From the NCBI RefSeq assembly GCF_029407905.1, contig NC_073627.1, forward strand, positions 124,757,697 to 124,821,696: DNA of 64,000 nt. Reading direction: 5' to 3'. The position numbers were made by a program, and so were the translations under genes. This document shows, piece by piece, positions 1-10,919 of this stretch; the stretch's first letter is position 1, and the number at the start of each line of letters is the position of its first letter. The notes under the pieces were generated by a model that did no database searches, was not told where the DNA came from, and saw only the letters and a program-made list of their open reading frames with translations. Source of the DNA: Bubalus kerabau. Taxonomy: Eukaryota; Chordata; Mammalia; Artiodactyla; Bovidae.

Positions 1-173
1 AACTTCCCTTTCACTTTTCACTTTCCTGCATTGGAGAAGGAAATGACAACCCACTCCAGTGTTCTTGCCTGGAGAATCCCGGGGATGGGGGAGCCTGGTG
101 GGCTGCCGTCTATGGAGTCGCATAGAGTCAGACATGACTGAAGCGACTTAGCAGCAGCAGCAGCAGTAGCAGT
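1..173 (+). mobile_element. Bov-A2 SINE, right monomer, cut by window edge
   Basis: The segment reads as the second Bov-A unit of the Bov-A2 dimer: the linker ending near TGCATTGGAGAAGG, the A unit with GGAGCCTGGTGGGCTGCCGTC, then ACTGAAGCGACTTAGCAGC and a terminal (AGC)n tract at about 150-173. The left monomer lies outside the window. Bov-A units are 3' ends of BovB LINEs mobilised in trans by BovB enzymes; this copy is non-coding. Confidence 0.95.
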
Positions 174-229
174 TTCCCATTGCTCTCAGAATAGCTTAAA
201 TTTCTTTATAAGGCATACCGGACTTTTTC

Positions 230-630
230 ATGGTTTGGCCTCTACTGCATCTAAACTTCTTCCTCTCCCTCACTCCCTGCACCTCTTGGTCTCAGCTGTG
301 CTGAACTTGGATCATACCCTTTTCATAGCTCTGAATCTTTGCAGTGCTCTGCTCTGTTTTCCTAGAACAGTTTCCCTGTCCTCTCCTCTCGTGACCTTAG
401 GTTTCATATCCTCTTGGAAGCCTTCCTTCACCACCACCACCACCCTCCCCAGGCTGGATCAGGACTTCCTCTAATTGTTGCCATTATCCTTTATTTTTTC
501 ATTTAATGTACAAGCCTCTTGAGGGAAGGCCATGTCTGATTCATGATTGTAAACTAGTATCTAACACAGGGCTTAGCCCATGGTAGGTCCTCATGACCTG
601 TTTGCTGAATAAATGAACTTATGAATGATT
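230..630 (+). mobile_element. L2 LINE 3' end (ancient)
   Basis: The C/T-rich stretch is followed by an L2 3'-UTR signature: GAAGCCTTCCTTCACCACC, then CTCTTGAGGGAAGGCCATG, then ACAGGGCTTAGCCCATGGTAGG and CTGAATAAATGAAC. This is the usual order at the 3' terminus of mammalian L2. A 79-codon frame here is part of the old repeat and is not a gene. Confidence 0.8.
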
Positions 631-2163
631 GAAAAAGAGGGAAGAGCTGAGAATGTTACCAAGTATCATGCCTGACTACCTTGAAGAAGTGGTAATGTCA
701 GAGTGCTCATTTACCTCTTCAATAATTCCACCTCAACCTTAAGGAGACACAGGGTCCTTTTCTTTCTCAGGACAAAAACAATAATGACCCAAGCTCTGAG
801 ATCCAATCTATCTTAACTGATTTAGTTTTCTTAATGTTTAGAAGTCAACAGCTCTTCCAACCAACCAGGATAATAATGATCAAACTGTGCCTAACAAGAC
901 TAAAACTAGTATTTATCAACTCTGTATTAGATAAATCATGTGAGAACAGAAAGCTATGCAGTCCTTCATTAAATGCTTTTTTTTTGTTTGTTTGTTTGGG
1001 GGCATTTAAAAGGAACCCTTTTTCCACTGGGAGAGAGAGAGGTAAGGAACAGGATGTCTTGATCCTGGGGAGAAGCAGCAACCTACTTTGTGTGTTGACT
1101 TTCTGTTTGTGAGATATATAGTCAGCATTTCTAATGAATCTGCTGGAAGCGGCTGGAATATTATGATTTATAGCACCTTCCCACTCTCTATCATAGCGTT
1201 TTATTAGATGGATGGGAAGCTGGTAGTAATGAGGTTAGGAATGAGAAAACATCCATCAAGCCCTGCTACATCTTCTCAGGAAAGACAACACACTATCTCA
1301 TATGTCACAGGCAGTGATCTAGGTCACGATGATATAAAATGCGTGATTAAAACCAAGCATTTGACACTAGATAATAGGCATCTAGTTAAAAAATAGCTCT
1401 AGTGTTCCCGACTTTTAATTAAACCCAACTCGTAAATATGCACTCTGGTAAATATACTGCAGAATGGGGCTTGTTTATATTCCACCACATAACAATTACC
1501 TCCAGAATGGGTGCTTTATTTCACTACATAGTGTTATTAGTCAGGCGATGGACTGAAATACAAATGTTAAGCCAGTGATGTCAGACAGGCATGCCACCGC
1601 AGTGCCACCGGTCGACTCCTGCTCTTCCCTCCCCCCTGCCCTGGTTTTCCTGCCTTTCTCTCAACCTCTCCACTGGAGTTGTCAATCTAAAATAAAACAC
1701 ATTTAATCATTTCCAGCAATCTCTTACTATACTTTTGATTGCATCAGTAATGACTGGAAGAGAGAAGATCTTTTAAATATGTAACCTTGGCATTCCATAA
1801 GTCTGCCCTGTTAACAGGCTTATTCTTTGACAGGAGATTTGTTTATGAGAATTTTTTTAAAAAAAATACCAAGTTCAGGACTATAATTCTAGTATAGGAT
1901 CGAATGGGGAGGAGTTAGGAAACAGGCTAATTGAGCAGATTTTTTTCATTTTGTTGGGTATTTGGAAATTTGGAGGATAGTTATATGGATCATGGACAGG
2001 GCACAATCTAGGATTTAGATTTAACTCTGACATTAATTAGTTATCCGACATTTAATTGCCTTTTAGCCATGCAACTTTGGCGAGTGTTCACATTCGAAAA
2101 AAGAGATTAGATAAGACCTTAACCAAGATTTCTTTCCCTCTGGTGGTTTATGAATCTGTTAAA
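631..2163. other. Repeat-poor unique DNA
   Basis: I recognise no transposon, exon or RNA gene. A T-rich run with TTTG units lies at about 978-997. The part around 1400-1850 holds a C-rich patch (about 1600-1675) in otherwise AT-rich DNA and is a candidate conserved noncoding block. Confidence 0.5.
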
Positions 2164-2320
2164 TCAGTGCATCTCAAACTCAGGTGTCATACAAATCTCT
2201 GGATCTTGTTAAAATGAAGATTCTGACTCAACAGATGTAGGGCCTGTAATTCTGTGTTTCTGACAAACTTCTAGTGAATGCTGATCCTACTGGTCTACAG
2301 ATCACACTTTGAGTAGCAAG
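2164..2320 (+). mobile_element. MER5A (non-autonomous hAT DNA transposon)
   Basis: The terminal CAGTG-TCTCAAACTC and the far end CACACTTTGAGTAGCAAG match the MER5A inverted ends. Between them are TCTTGTTAAAATGAAGATTC, TGTGTTTCTGACAAACTTCT and GCTGATCCTACTGGTC, in the MER5A order. It is an ancient eutherian element, immobile for tens of millions of years (family knowledge). Confidence 0.85.
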
Positions 2321-3479
2321 ATGTTAAAATACAAGGATCACTTCTCATCATTGCAGGGTTTAAAGCTCTGGGTTTTTTTCCCCTCTCTCCCCCGGTATAA
2401 TTACTTATTATTTGTGTAGTGCCTATAGGTAGAACACCTACCTCTTTTTGGGCAAAATATTGTTAGAACCGCTTTTTTTTTTTTTTTTTTTTGACCAGCA
2501 ATGTTAAGCCAAGAACATTTCTGAATATACATCTACCCTCATGGAGTTCAATCCAATTCAGTTAATATTTCTCCAGTGTCACAGTCTAATTAGTAACACA
2601 TTCCTGTGATCAGACAGCTCCCTGTCAGAGTGATTCTTAATCCCTTTAGATCCCACATGTTCACATTTAAGTTCTTTTTTCTTTCTCTGATTTCAAAGGA
2701 GATGAGGAACAGCTGATCACCTGTGGAAGTAATTTATATTAAATTGGCATGGGCAAACCATGTGCCTCAGAGCTAGAAAATTCTGTTAATAAACAGGAAG
2801 CCAACCAGTCAAGCCTTTCCCCCAAAACTTGTGTCTGTGCAGAGCCAGGGAGCAAAAGGTTTCACACCCAGGACAGTCAAGCAGTTAACCAGCCACAAAC
2901 ATCTGTGAATGGGCTGGTCTGAGTGCCTGTGTGCATTTGGAATAAGGAGTTTCCTCTTGCATGAGATATAATTTATTATTTTATTTCTTCTTAATAGGAA
3001 GATCAGATCTCTATTCTCTTTCCTGTATTTTCATTCAGTTTTGATGTGATTGCTGTAATTATGTGTCAGCTATTACCAAGCACATTCTAATTACTCCATT
3101 TATTGCTAGAATTGCTATTACTACATACTGCTTTGTTCCTTAGTGAACTCTAAGGGGAATTCCTTGTACATGTCACACTTTAGAGACAGTTATATTTTCC
3201 ATGTTCTGTGATACTCAGAATCATTATTATTTTGAACAAATTCACAAAATTAATATGTGATTTTCAATTGAATTTTTTTGAATAATGCAGCTCAGCATTT
3301 CCCATTTCTGAACACGTTGTTGCTAAGAAAAATAACAATCTCATTATTTGATAGGAGTACATAAAAAGGAGAAGATTTATGAATCAATATTTTGCTTCCA
3401 GCTCTTAAAGATAGCACCATGGTGTTTTAATTTTCAAATCACTAAACTCCTTCATTGATTTTTGTTTTTAACTGCATGA
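2321..3479. other. Repeat-poor unique DNA with a poly(T) run
   Basis: A pure T run sits at about 2471-2492. The rest shows no repeat family or open frame that I can name. 2750-3180 contains several homeodomain-type TAATTA/TAATTAC cores and is listed as a candidate regulatory island. Confidence 0.5.
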
Positions 3480-3665
3480 ATTAGATAGGCTTTGTGATTC
3501 TAAACCCAGCTTCTCTATTGACTTATGTTATCTTAAGCAACTGGTCAGAGCTGAGCCTCCCTTTATCCATCTGTAAAAGAGTTTTAACAGAGCTCTCTCT
3601 CAATGTCCCAATGATGTTGTGAATTTAACAGGCTGTTTGAAATGTGAGACAGTGTCAGTATCCTC
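3480..3665 (+). mobile_element. MIR SINE
   Basis: The MIR order is visible: TTCTAAACCCAGCTTCTCTA, a degraded splice-like core, GAGCCTCCCTTTATCCATCT, CTGTAAAAGAG and a tail region ending GTGAGACAGTGTCAG. It is diverged, as expected for a mammal-wide SINE. Confidence 0.7.
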
Positions 3666-6303
3666 AAATCTTAGAAAAGCAAAGGCTATTAAATTTAACA
3701 AATTTTTATTGATTTTACATAATATATGCTCAATTTCCCATTGGATATCAACTCTGTACCTTTTCACAAAATGAAAATATAGAAATACAATCTACCTTAG
3801 CATAAATCTGTATACCCTTTGTAGATTCAGTTATTTCAGTTTTTATTATCTTTTATTCCAATTCTAAAAATTTCAGTCAAATATTGCTCTTATCTCTTCC
3901 TCTCATCACCCAAACATCCAATAGATTGATCATAGAAAAATAAACTGCATCTGGAAACTAGGAATAAGTATTTACAGAAAGATTTTCAGCCTGGAAGGAG
4001 TAAAACATAACATCCCGATGCAAAGGAAAAGAACACAATTTTAAAATATTGTCTATAGAAGTAAACATGTGCTTTATACTTGCAATAAAATTTAAAGACC
4101 CATAATATTAAATGTTAAAGACAAGAGAGAATGACATATTGGCATGAAGAATTGGGAAGAAGAGATAGGGAGAATCATATAGGATAGGGATCTAAGTACC
4201 TTTCTTACTAAAAGGTAAGAAAATAAAGTATAAGACTAGAATTAATACTATCAGAAAATAAATTGAGCAGTTTGGAGAACAAATTTGAAAACCTCAATTA
4301 GATTACAGAAGAACTGGTTCAAAAGGCAAAGTATCTATGGAGGTGGTTATACTTATGGAGATCAGAATGGGTATAACAGAAAACATAATGCCTATAAAAG
4401 AGAAAAATGATTCTGACCAATAAAAGCTTGTACTGAAACAAAGGGACTCATTATAAATCAGAAAAATACATTCAATAAGAGAAGCCTGTAGGCATAGTCT
4501 GAAGAAATGGTAAAATTTAAGTATAAAGACCTCCTGGAAGCATCTAACTAGAAATAATAATAAAAAGAACTATCAGATGTGTTTCAGACTTTTCCTCTAC
4601 AACAGGATTAGTGACTGGAGACGATGGAATTAAAGTTTCTTGGGAAAAGGGTTCTAATCCAGTAATTTCACACCAGTCAAACTGTTATTCATGGAGGAAA
4701 CAAAGAATTACTGTGAGTAGTTCAGACATTTATGTTTCCTGAGGGGGAAGTTAACCAAACACAGCAGTAAGCTGAGATGAGAGATGAATAGAAAACAAAG
4801 AACTTAAATATAGGGAGATCACACTTTGAGGAAGGTCAGAAGTAAATTTAAAACCAAATTTACCACTAAATAAATTTACCATTAAAAAATAATTTTCCAT
4901 AAATAGAATAACAAATGGTAATATGATTTACTGAAAGAGAAGATATAAAGTGTGGAAAAAATGGTCTAGAGGATCAATTATAAAAATTAAAACAGAAAAT
5001 TGTTGGAAAGAAGTTAAAAACAATTTTCTTATTTTTTCACATAAGGAATTCAATGGGTACTGATAATTAGAAAATAATAATAATGTTCAACTATGCTTAG
5101 AAAAAACTTTAACTTGTAAAAAGATAACTTTTAAGTTAAAGAGAAAAAATTCTTAAATGTCAAAAAAAGAACAGAAAGAGTAAAACAAGACAAAAGTCAT
5201 TGATTATTTGAGAAAATAGATGAAATGAGGTAAAATATCACTAATAAGAAATAACTGGAATTGAAAATCAGTTCTATACTTTGTATAAAAACTTTACCTA
5301 GAATAAAATTATAGGGAATAATTAACACTAATGGCCATGTAAAGTTAATAGGCAAATGCAAAACAATAAAGTATTTGGCATTAAATTAATACTAGTGTGG
5401 ATTTCAAGGCATTATTTCATTAAATGAGTATAAATGCAAGGCAAATAACCATTAAATCTTATTTATTTTACATTGAAAAACTCTTATAATCTGCAATGAA
5501 GTATGGATGTCATGAACTTTATTTGATGAATAATATATACCTTAAAATGTGAATAAAAAGTATTAGAAATACAAATAGATGCTGACATTATTATGATGGT
5601 ACCATAAATATTACCATATTGCCTTTAGTTCTTGATAGATGATGTAGGAAAAATCCAACTAAGAAAACACAAGATGAATAATAAAACAATAATATTGATT
5701 TAATAAAACATATCTAACTCAACAACTTAGACAAATAAAATATATTTTCTTTTGCATTGACCGAAACATTTCTACAAAGTTGATCATGTGTTCTACAGCA
5801 TGGCCTCAAGAAATTTCCCAAATTATAAATTTTACAAGACTGAATTACCTGGCCAAAGTGCAATATAAGAAGTAATAACATTGATAGTAAAGAACGCAAA
5901 CAAACAAAAAGTTAAGAGACTTTCTTAAATATGTTATGGTCAAGAATAACATGAAGTTATATACTCTTTAGAAAATAATAATAATGAATAGTTTATATAA
6001 TGTTCCTGATAAGTCAAAAATTATAATACAGAAGTAAATTATTTCTCTAAATTACTCCATTACTAAACAAATAATGATCATGAATTTTAAAATTTAATGC
6101 ATGAAGTAAAGGGAAACAAAACTGTAGCAGAAACAATTACTAAAATATATTTAAGAATTAACATCTGTAAAAGAAAAAAAAAAAGAAATCAGGCAGTGAT
6201 TCTTTTAAGAAAAATTATTAATGGCTCCTAACTAGCAAGCAGGATGAATATAAATGAGGGGGAAAAAACCAATACACACAGCTTGCAATTGATAACTTCC
6301 TCA
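3666..6303. other. A-rich, mostly unassigned DNA; possible HAL1/L1 relic
   Basis: Long stretches are strongly A-rich on the plus strand, as in decayed L1-type elements. Around 4610-4740 the phrase CACACCAGTCAAACTGTTA-TCATGGAGG resembles a HAL1/L1 ORF1-distal signature, which suggests a plus-strand relic within about 3950-5500. I cannot set borders. No credible gene is seen. Confidence 0.3.
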
Positions 6304-6499
6304 GATGGACTGGTTCAAAGTAGGGAAAGGGATATGTCAAGGCTATACATTGTCACCCTACTTATTTAACTTTTATACAGAGTACATCATGTGAAATTCT
6401 AGGCAGGATGACTCACAAACTGGAATCAAGACTGCTGGGAGAAATATCAACAAACTTATATATTCAGATGATACCACTCTAATGGCAGAAATCAAAGAA
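6304..6499 (+). repeat. 196-bp inverted duplicate of BovB RT segment (arm 1)
   Basis: Read on the plus strand this encodes the BovB reverse-transcriptase block with a degenerate form of the RQGCxLSPxLFN motif and the stretch before YADD (here YSDD). It is the reverse complement of 7409-7604 with one mismatch by eye (near 6460), sharing the partner's private substitutions. It is therefore a copy of that segment rather than an independent BovB insertion. Confidence 0.9.
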
Positions 6500-7408
6500 T
6501 CAAAGAAACCAGTTTTCATTTGGATTTTATAATGCTCCACTACACTAAATTCCCTTGTAGCTCTCTAGTCCTCCCTTTGTTTCTTTCAAAATTTGCTTTT
6601 CCTTTGTGAATTCCAAATATTGGAGCTGTCCACGGTGGATCCTTAGTCCTCTTCTCCTGAGGCTTTGAATTGTTGTTGCCCAGTCCCAATATTCTGTTTG
6701 ACTCTTTGCCACATGAAGTGCAGCACATCAGGCTTCCCTGCCCTTCACTATCTAATGGAGTTGGCTCAAAATCATGTCCAGTGAGTTGGTGATGCCATCC
6801 AACCATCTTATCCTCTGTCGTCCCCTTCTCCTCCCGCCCTCAGTCTTTCCCAGGATCAAGGTCTTTTCCAGTGAGTCAGTTCTTTGCTTCAGGTGGCCGA
6901 AGTATTGAAGCTTCAGCTTCAGCATCAGTCCTTCCAATGAATAGTCCAGATGGATTTCCTTTAGGATTGACTGTTTGATCTCCTTTCAATCCGAGGGACT
7001 CTCAGGAGTCTTCTCCAGCACCACAATTCAAAAGCATTAATTCTTTGGCATTCACCCTTCTTTGTGGTCCAGCTCTCACATCTGAACATGACAACTGGAA
7101 AAACCATAGCTTTGACTCTACGGACATTTTTTGGCAAAGTAACGTCTCTGCTATTTAATACAGTGTCTAGGTTTGTCATAGCTTTTCTTCCAAAGAGCAA
7201 GCATCTTTTAAATTCATGGCTGTAGGTCACTGTCTGAAGGGATTTTGGAGCCCAAGAAAATAAAATCTGTCACTGTTTCCACTTTTTCCTCATCTATTTG
7301 TCATGAACGGATGGAACCAGATACCACGACTTTAGTTTTTTGAATGTTGAGTTTTAAGGCATATTTTTCACTCTTCTCTTTCACCCTCATCAGAAGGCTT
7401 TTTAGTTC

Positions 7409-7604
7409 TTCTTTGATTTCTGCCATTAGAGTGGTATCATCTGAATATCTAAGTTTGTTGATATTTCTCCCAGCAGTCTTGATTCCAGTTTGTGAGTCAT
7501 CCTGCCTAGAATTTCACATGATGTACTCTGTATAAAAGTTAAATAAGTAGGGTGACAATGTATAGCCTTGACATATCCCTTTCCCTACTTTGAACCAGTC
7601 CATC
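7409..7604 (-). repeat. 196-bp inverted duplicate (arm 2) within BovB
   Basis: This lies in place within the BovB copy and is colinear with BovB sequence on both sides, so it is the probable donor of the plus-strand copy at 6304-6499. The arms are separated by about 909 bp. Confidence 0.9.
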
Positions 7605-7668
7605 ATTCCATGTCCATTTCTAACTGTTGCTTCTTGTCCTGCATACAGGTTTCTCAGGAGGCAGGTAA

Positions 7669-7882
7669 ATGTTAGTTGCTCAGTCATGTATGACTCTTTG
7701 CAACCCCATGACTGTAGCCCACCAGGCTCCTCGTCCATAGAATTCCCCAAGAATACTGGAGTGGGTTGCCATTCCCTTCTCCAAGGGATCTTCCTGGCCC
7801 AGGGATTTAACCTGAGTCTCTTTCATGCATGCACTCCTGCATTATAGGCTGATTCTTTACCACCTGAGCCATCAGGAAAGCC
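7669..7882 (-). mobile_element. Bov-tA SINE inserted in BovB
   Basis: In minus orientation: the tail GTTAGTTGCTCAGTCATG, the A unit, then the tRNA-Glu-like head with its B-box region and the terminal CATCAGGAAAGCC. BovB sequence resumes at ATCTCTTGAAGAATTTTCC. The insertion replaces roughly 15 bases of BovB. Confidence 0.92.
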
Positions 7883-8604
7883 ATCTCTTGAAGAATTTTC
7901 CACAGTTTGTTGTGATCAAAGGCTTTATTGTAGTCAGTGAAGCAGATGGAGACTTATTTTTGGAATTCCTTTGCCTTTTCTATGATCCATTTGATGTTGG
8001 TAATTTGATCTCTGGTTCCTCTGCCTTTTCTAAATCCAGCTTGTACATCTGGAGGTTCTTGGTTCATGTACTACTGACGCCTGGCTTAAAGGATTTTGAG
8101 CATTTCCTTGCTAGCATGTGAAATGAGTATAATTGTACCATAGTTTGAACATTCTTTGGGATTGGAATGAAAACTTACCTTTTCCAGTTCTGTGGCCACT
8201 GCTGAGTTTTACAAATTTGTTGACATATTGAGTGCAGCACTTTCATAGCATCATCTTTTAGTATTCGATATAGCTCAGGCGGAATTCCATCACCTCCACT
8301 AGCTTTGCTTGTAATAATACTTCCTAAGGCCCACTTAGCTTCACACTACAGGATATCTGGCTCTAGGTGAGTGATCACACCATCATGGTTATCCAGGTCA
8401 TTTAAGAGAGTCCTATTTATTCCCCTTCCATATTATATAACCCAATGCATTCTCTTCACTCCTCAGCCCCACTCTGGTCCAAGCTGTAAATCTTTCTCAC
8501 CTAGGTTATTCTAGGCAGCCTCTTTACTAGCTTCACTTCCACATGTGCCTGTCTCCTCTACCACTATTTTCTGCACAGCAGTGACAGAGAGTTGTCTTTC
8601 ATAT

Positions 8605-8860
8605 TCTGTTTTTTTTTTAAACATTTGTTTAGTTATCTGCATTGATCTTAGTTTCAGCATACAACATCTTCATTTTCTCAGGCAAATGTTCCATCGTGGT
8701 GCATGTACTCTCTAGTTGTGGCACACTCACTCAGTGGTTGTGGTGCAAAGACTTAGTTGCTCCCCAGCATATGGGATCTTAGTTCCCCTACCAGGGATCA
8801 AACCCACATCACCTGCATTGCAAGGCAGATTCTTAACCACTGGAACACCAGGGAAGTCCA
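8605..8860 (-). mobile_element. CHR-type tRNA-Glu SINE
   Basis: A T run in the minus sense (the A-tail) is followed by the CHR body with GGGATCTTAGTTCCCC, TACCAGGGATCAAACCC and the head CTTAACCACTGGAACACCAG-GGAAGTCC. This is the cetartiodactyl CHR layout. An internal part (8640-8740) is diverged. Confidence 0.82.
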
Positions 8861-9665
8861 GAATAAACACACATATTCAAAATTCTTTGATAAAAGACAG
8901 TGCAAATAAAATAATACCTAGTCTGCACAAAAATCTGTGCAATAATATTTATACTAGCTTTATTAGTAATTGCCAAAACTTGGGAGCAACTAAGATGTCC
9001 TTCAAGAGGTGAATGGATAAACAAGTTGTGGTATATTCAGATAACAGAAGTGATAAAAAGAGTAAACTCTTAAACCATGGAAAGACATGGAAGAATCTTC
9101 AATGCATATTGCTAAGTTAAAGAATCCAGTCTGAAAAGTCTACATATGGAATGACATTCTGGAAAAGGAAAACTATGGAGGCAGTAAAAAGATCAGTGGT
9201 TCCCAGGGCCTCAGAGGGAGAGAAGGTGGGAGGAATGGATAGATGGAATACAGGAGATTTTTAGAGTGGTGAAATTATCCTTTATGATACTGTAATGGTA
9301 GAGTCATGACATTGCACATTTTTTAAAAGCTACAGAATGTAAAGCACAAAGACTGAACCCTAATGTAAACTGTGGAAGGCAGCTATGGTCACCACTGTAT
9401 CACTGACACCCTGATGTGAAGTATGGATGTTAATAACAATGTATCATAATTTATTCTTAATTGCCAAAACTTTTATCAATTGTAGAAATTTACCGGACTA
9501 ATTTAAGATGTTAATGATAGGAGAAACTGATTGGGGTATGGTGTGAGGTGATAAAGTGGGGGAGTGAATGAGGGTGGGAGGAAAGGGTTATATAGGAGCT
9601 TTCTGTACTTCCTGCTCAATTCTTACATAAACTAAACACTGCTAATAGTAAAATCTAGAAACTGA
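8861..9665 (+). mobile_element. L1M-type LINE, 3' UTR end
   Basis: The L1MA/MB 3'-UTR order is clear: GGATAAACAAGTTGTGGTAT, AACTATGGAGGCAGTAAAAA, GATCAGTGGTTCCCAGG, GATACTGTAATGGTAGA, GAACCCTAATGTAAACT and a terminal TAAACACTGCTAATAGTAAA. It is 5'-truncated, with no coding capacity beyond the ORF2 tail. Confidence 0.85.
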
Positions 9666-9705
9666 AACAAATTATTTAAACTGGTTACAATGATTAATAA
9701 AGATC

Positions 9706-10166
9706 CAAATAGTCAGAGATACGGTTTTCCCAGTAATGGTGTACAGATCTACAGTGATGTGAGAGTTGAACCGTAAGGAAGACCGAATGCCACAAAATTG
9801 ATGCTTTTGAATTGTGGTGCTGGAGAAGACTCTTGAGAATCCCTTGGACAGCAAGGAGATCAAACCAGTCAATTCTAAAAGAAATCAACCCTGAATATTC
9901 ATTTAAAGGACTGATGTTGAAACTCCAATACTTTGGCCACCTATTGCAAAGAGCTGATTCATTGGAAAAGACCTTGATGCTGGGAAAGATTGAAGGCCAA
10001 AGGAGAAGGGGGCGACAGAGGAATAGATGGTTAGATAGAATCACCAACTCAATGGACATGAATTTGAGCAAACTCTGGGAGATAGTGAAGGACAGGGAAG
10101 CCTGGCGTGCTGCAGTTCACGGGGTCTCAAAGAGCCAGACATGACTTAAAGACTGAACAACAACAA
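9706..10166 (+). mobile_element. BovB LINE 3' end, 5'-truncated
   Basis: It encodes the end of the BovB polyprotein (frame from 9812: WCWRRLLRIPWTARRSNQS, LQYFGHL, DSLEKTLMLGKIEG) and continues to the terminus GACTGAACAACAACAAT. The tail is of the (ACA)n type rather than the (TGAAC)n type of younger copies in this window. Confidence 0.92.
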
Positions 10167-10289
10167 TATGATCCACAAAATGCTTAGTACAGAGTACCCC
10201 ATTCTTGGATATGGATTATTGAATTGTTCTCTACTTTACATAAAGAACTTTGCAAAATTATTTATAATTTCCCCTTTTGATTGGATTGC

Positions 10290-10895
10290 CAGCACCTAAT
10301 CTCCTTAATATAAATTGCCCAAAAGCCATTGAACGACCTACATTACCTGCTTGGTTCTCCAAAAGCTTCTCAGGGACCTCTCCTGTTTCAGCCACCTTGT
10401 ACTTCTTTCATCCTTTCCTTCAGAGCTGGTTCTTCCTAATCTTCCAGGTCTGGATAAATGTCACCTCATAGTGAGGTGTTCCCATACTACTCCCTTAACC
10501 CTGTAGCTCTACTCCCAGTTTTTGTTACCTTCATAGCATTTATGGTGGTTTAGTTGCTAAGTCATGTACGACTCTTGCAACCCCAGGCTACAGTCCATGA
10601 GATTCTCCAGGCAAGAATACTGGAGTAGGTTGCCATTTCCTTTTTCAGGGGATCTTCTCAACCCAGGAATCGAACCCAGGTCTCCTGCATTGCAGGCAGA
10701 TTCTTTACCAACTGAGCTACAAGGGAAGCCTAACAATTTGTAGTTACTTGTTTGCTTACTTATTTACCATTGTTCTTGTCCACTTGGCTATGTAATCCTG
10801 AAGAGCCTAAAACAATTTGTGTTTTGTTCATTAGCAATTACTCAGTGCTTTGAGCAGAGTCAGGCACAAAGCTGATGGTCAGTAATTGGGCAATT
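10290..10895 (+). mobile_element. L2 LINE 3' end, split by a SINE
   Basis: The left part has AGCTTCTCAGGGACCTCTCC, GATAAATGTCACCTCATAGTG, GTGTTCCCATACTACTCCC and a TTCATAGCATTTATGG landmark. After the SINE at 10544-10730 it resumes with the L2 end: TGCTTACTTATTTACCATTG and GAGCAGAGTCAGGCACAAAG. This is the L2 3'-UTR order. Confidence 0.7.
10544..10730 (-). mobile_element. Bov-tA SINE inserted in L2
   Basis: Minus-orientation tail TTTAGTTGCTAAGTCATG, the A unit with CCAGGCAAGAATACTGGAG, and a head with GGAATCGAACCCAGGTCTCC and AGCTACAAGGGAAGCC. It is a complete Bov-tA monomer. Confidence 0.93.
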
Positions 10896-10919
10896 GGTAG
10901 AGACAATGTTTCTAAGATC

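Larger units (their letters stand above)
6669..8407 (-). mobile_element. BovB LINE (RTE clade), 5'-truncated, interrupted by a SINE
   Basis: The 3' terminus in minus orientation begins at TTGTTGTTGCCCAGTC. The C-terminal coding region follows (reverse-strand text includes LQYFGHL, DSLEKTLILGKTEG and RWLDGIT), then the RT domain (SPYLFNFYTEYIM) and the upstream RT region up to about 8407. A Bov-tA copy at 7669-7882 splits it. Many stops and frameshifts make it a dead copy. Positions 7409-7604 are the second arm of the inverted repeat. The 170 bp at 6500-6668 are unassigned. Confidence 0.92.

Noticed and set aside
150..173. (AGC)n tracts as possible coding polyglutamine or CRISPR-like repeats
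   Set aside because: They are the normal tail of Bov-A2 SINEs, seen again at 29.9, 37.4 and 38.5 kb, and at 22.8 kb on the other strand. No spacer-repeat array exists.
5714..5899. A 61-codon minus-strand frame with a CCRTHD-type motif reminiscent of the secreted phospholipase A2 active site, after a hydrophobic N-terminus
   Set aside because: The motif has an extra residue before the next Cys. The other conserved parts (calcium loop upstream, second Cys/Asp block downstream) are not found in any frame nearby, and the surroundings are decayed AT-rich DNA. Most likely chance; a protein search of 5.4-6.2 kb in all frames would settle it.
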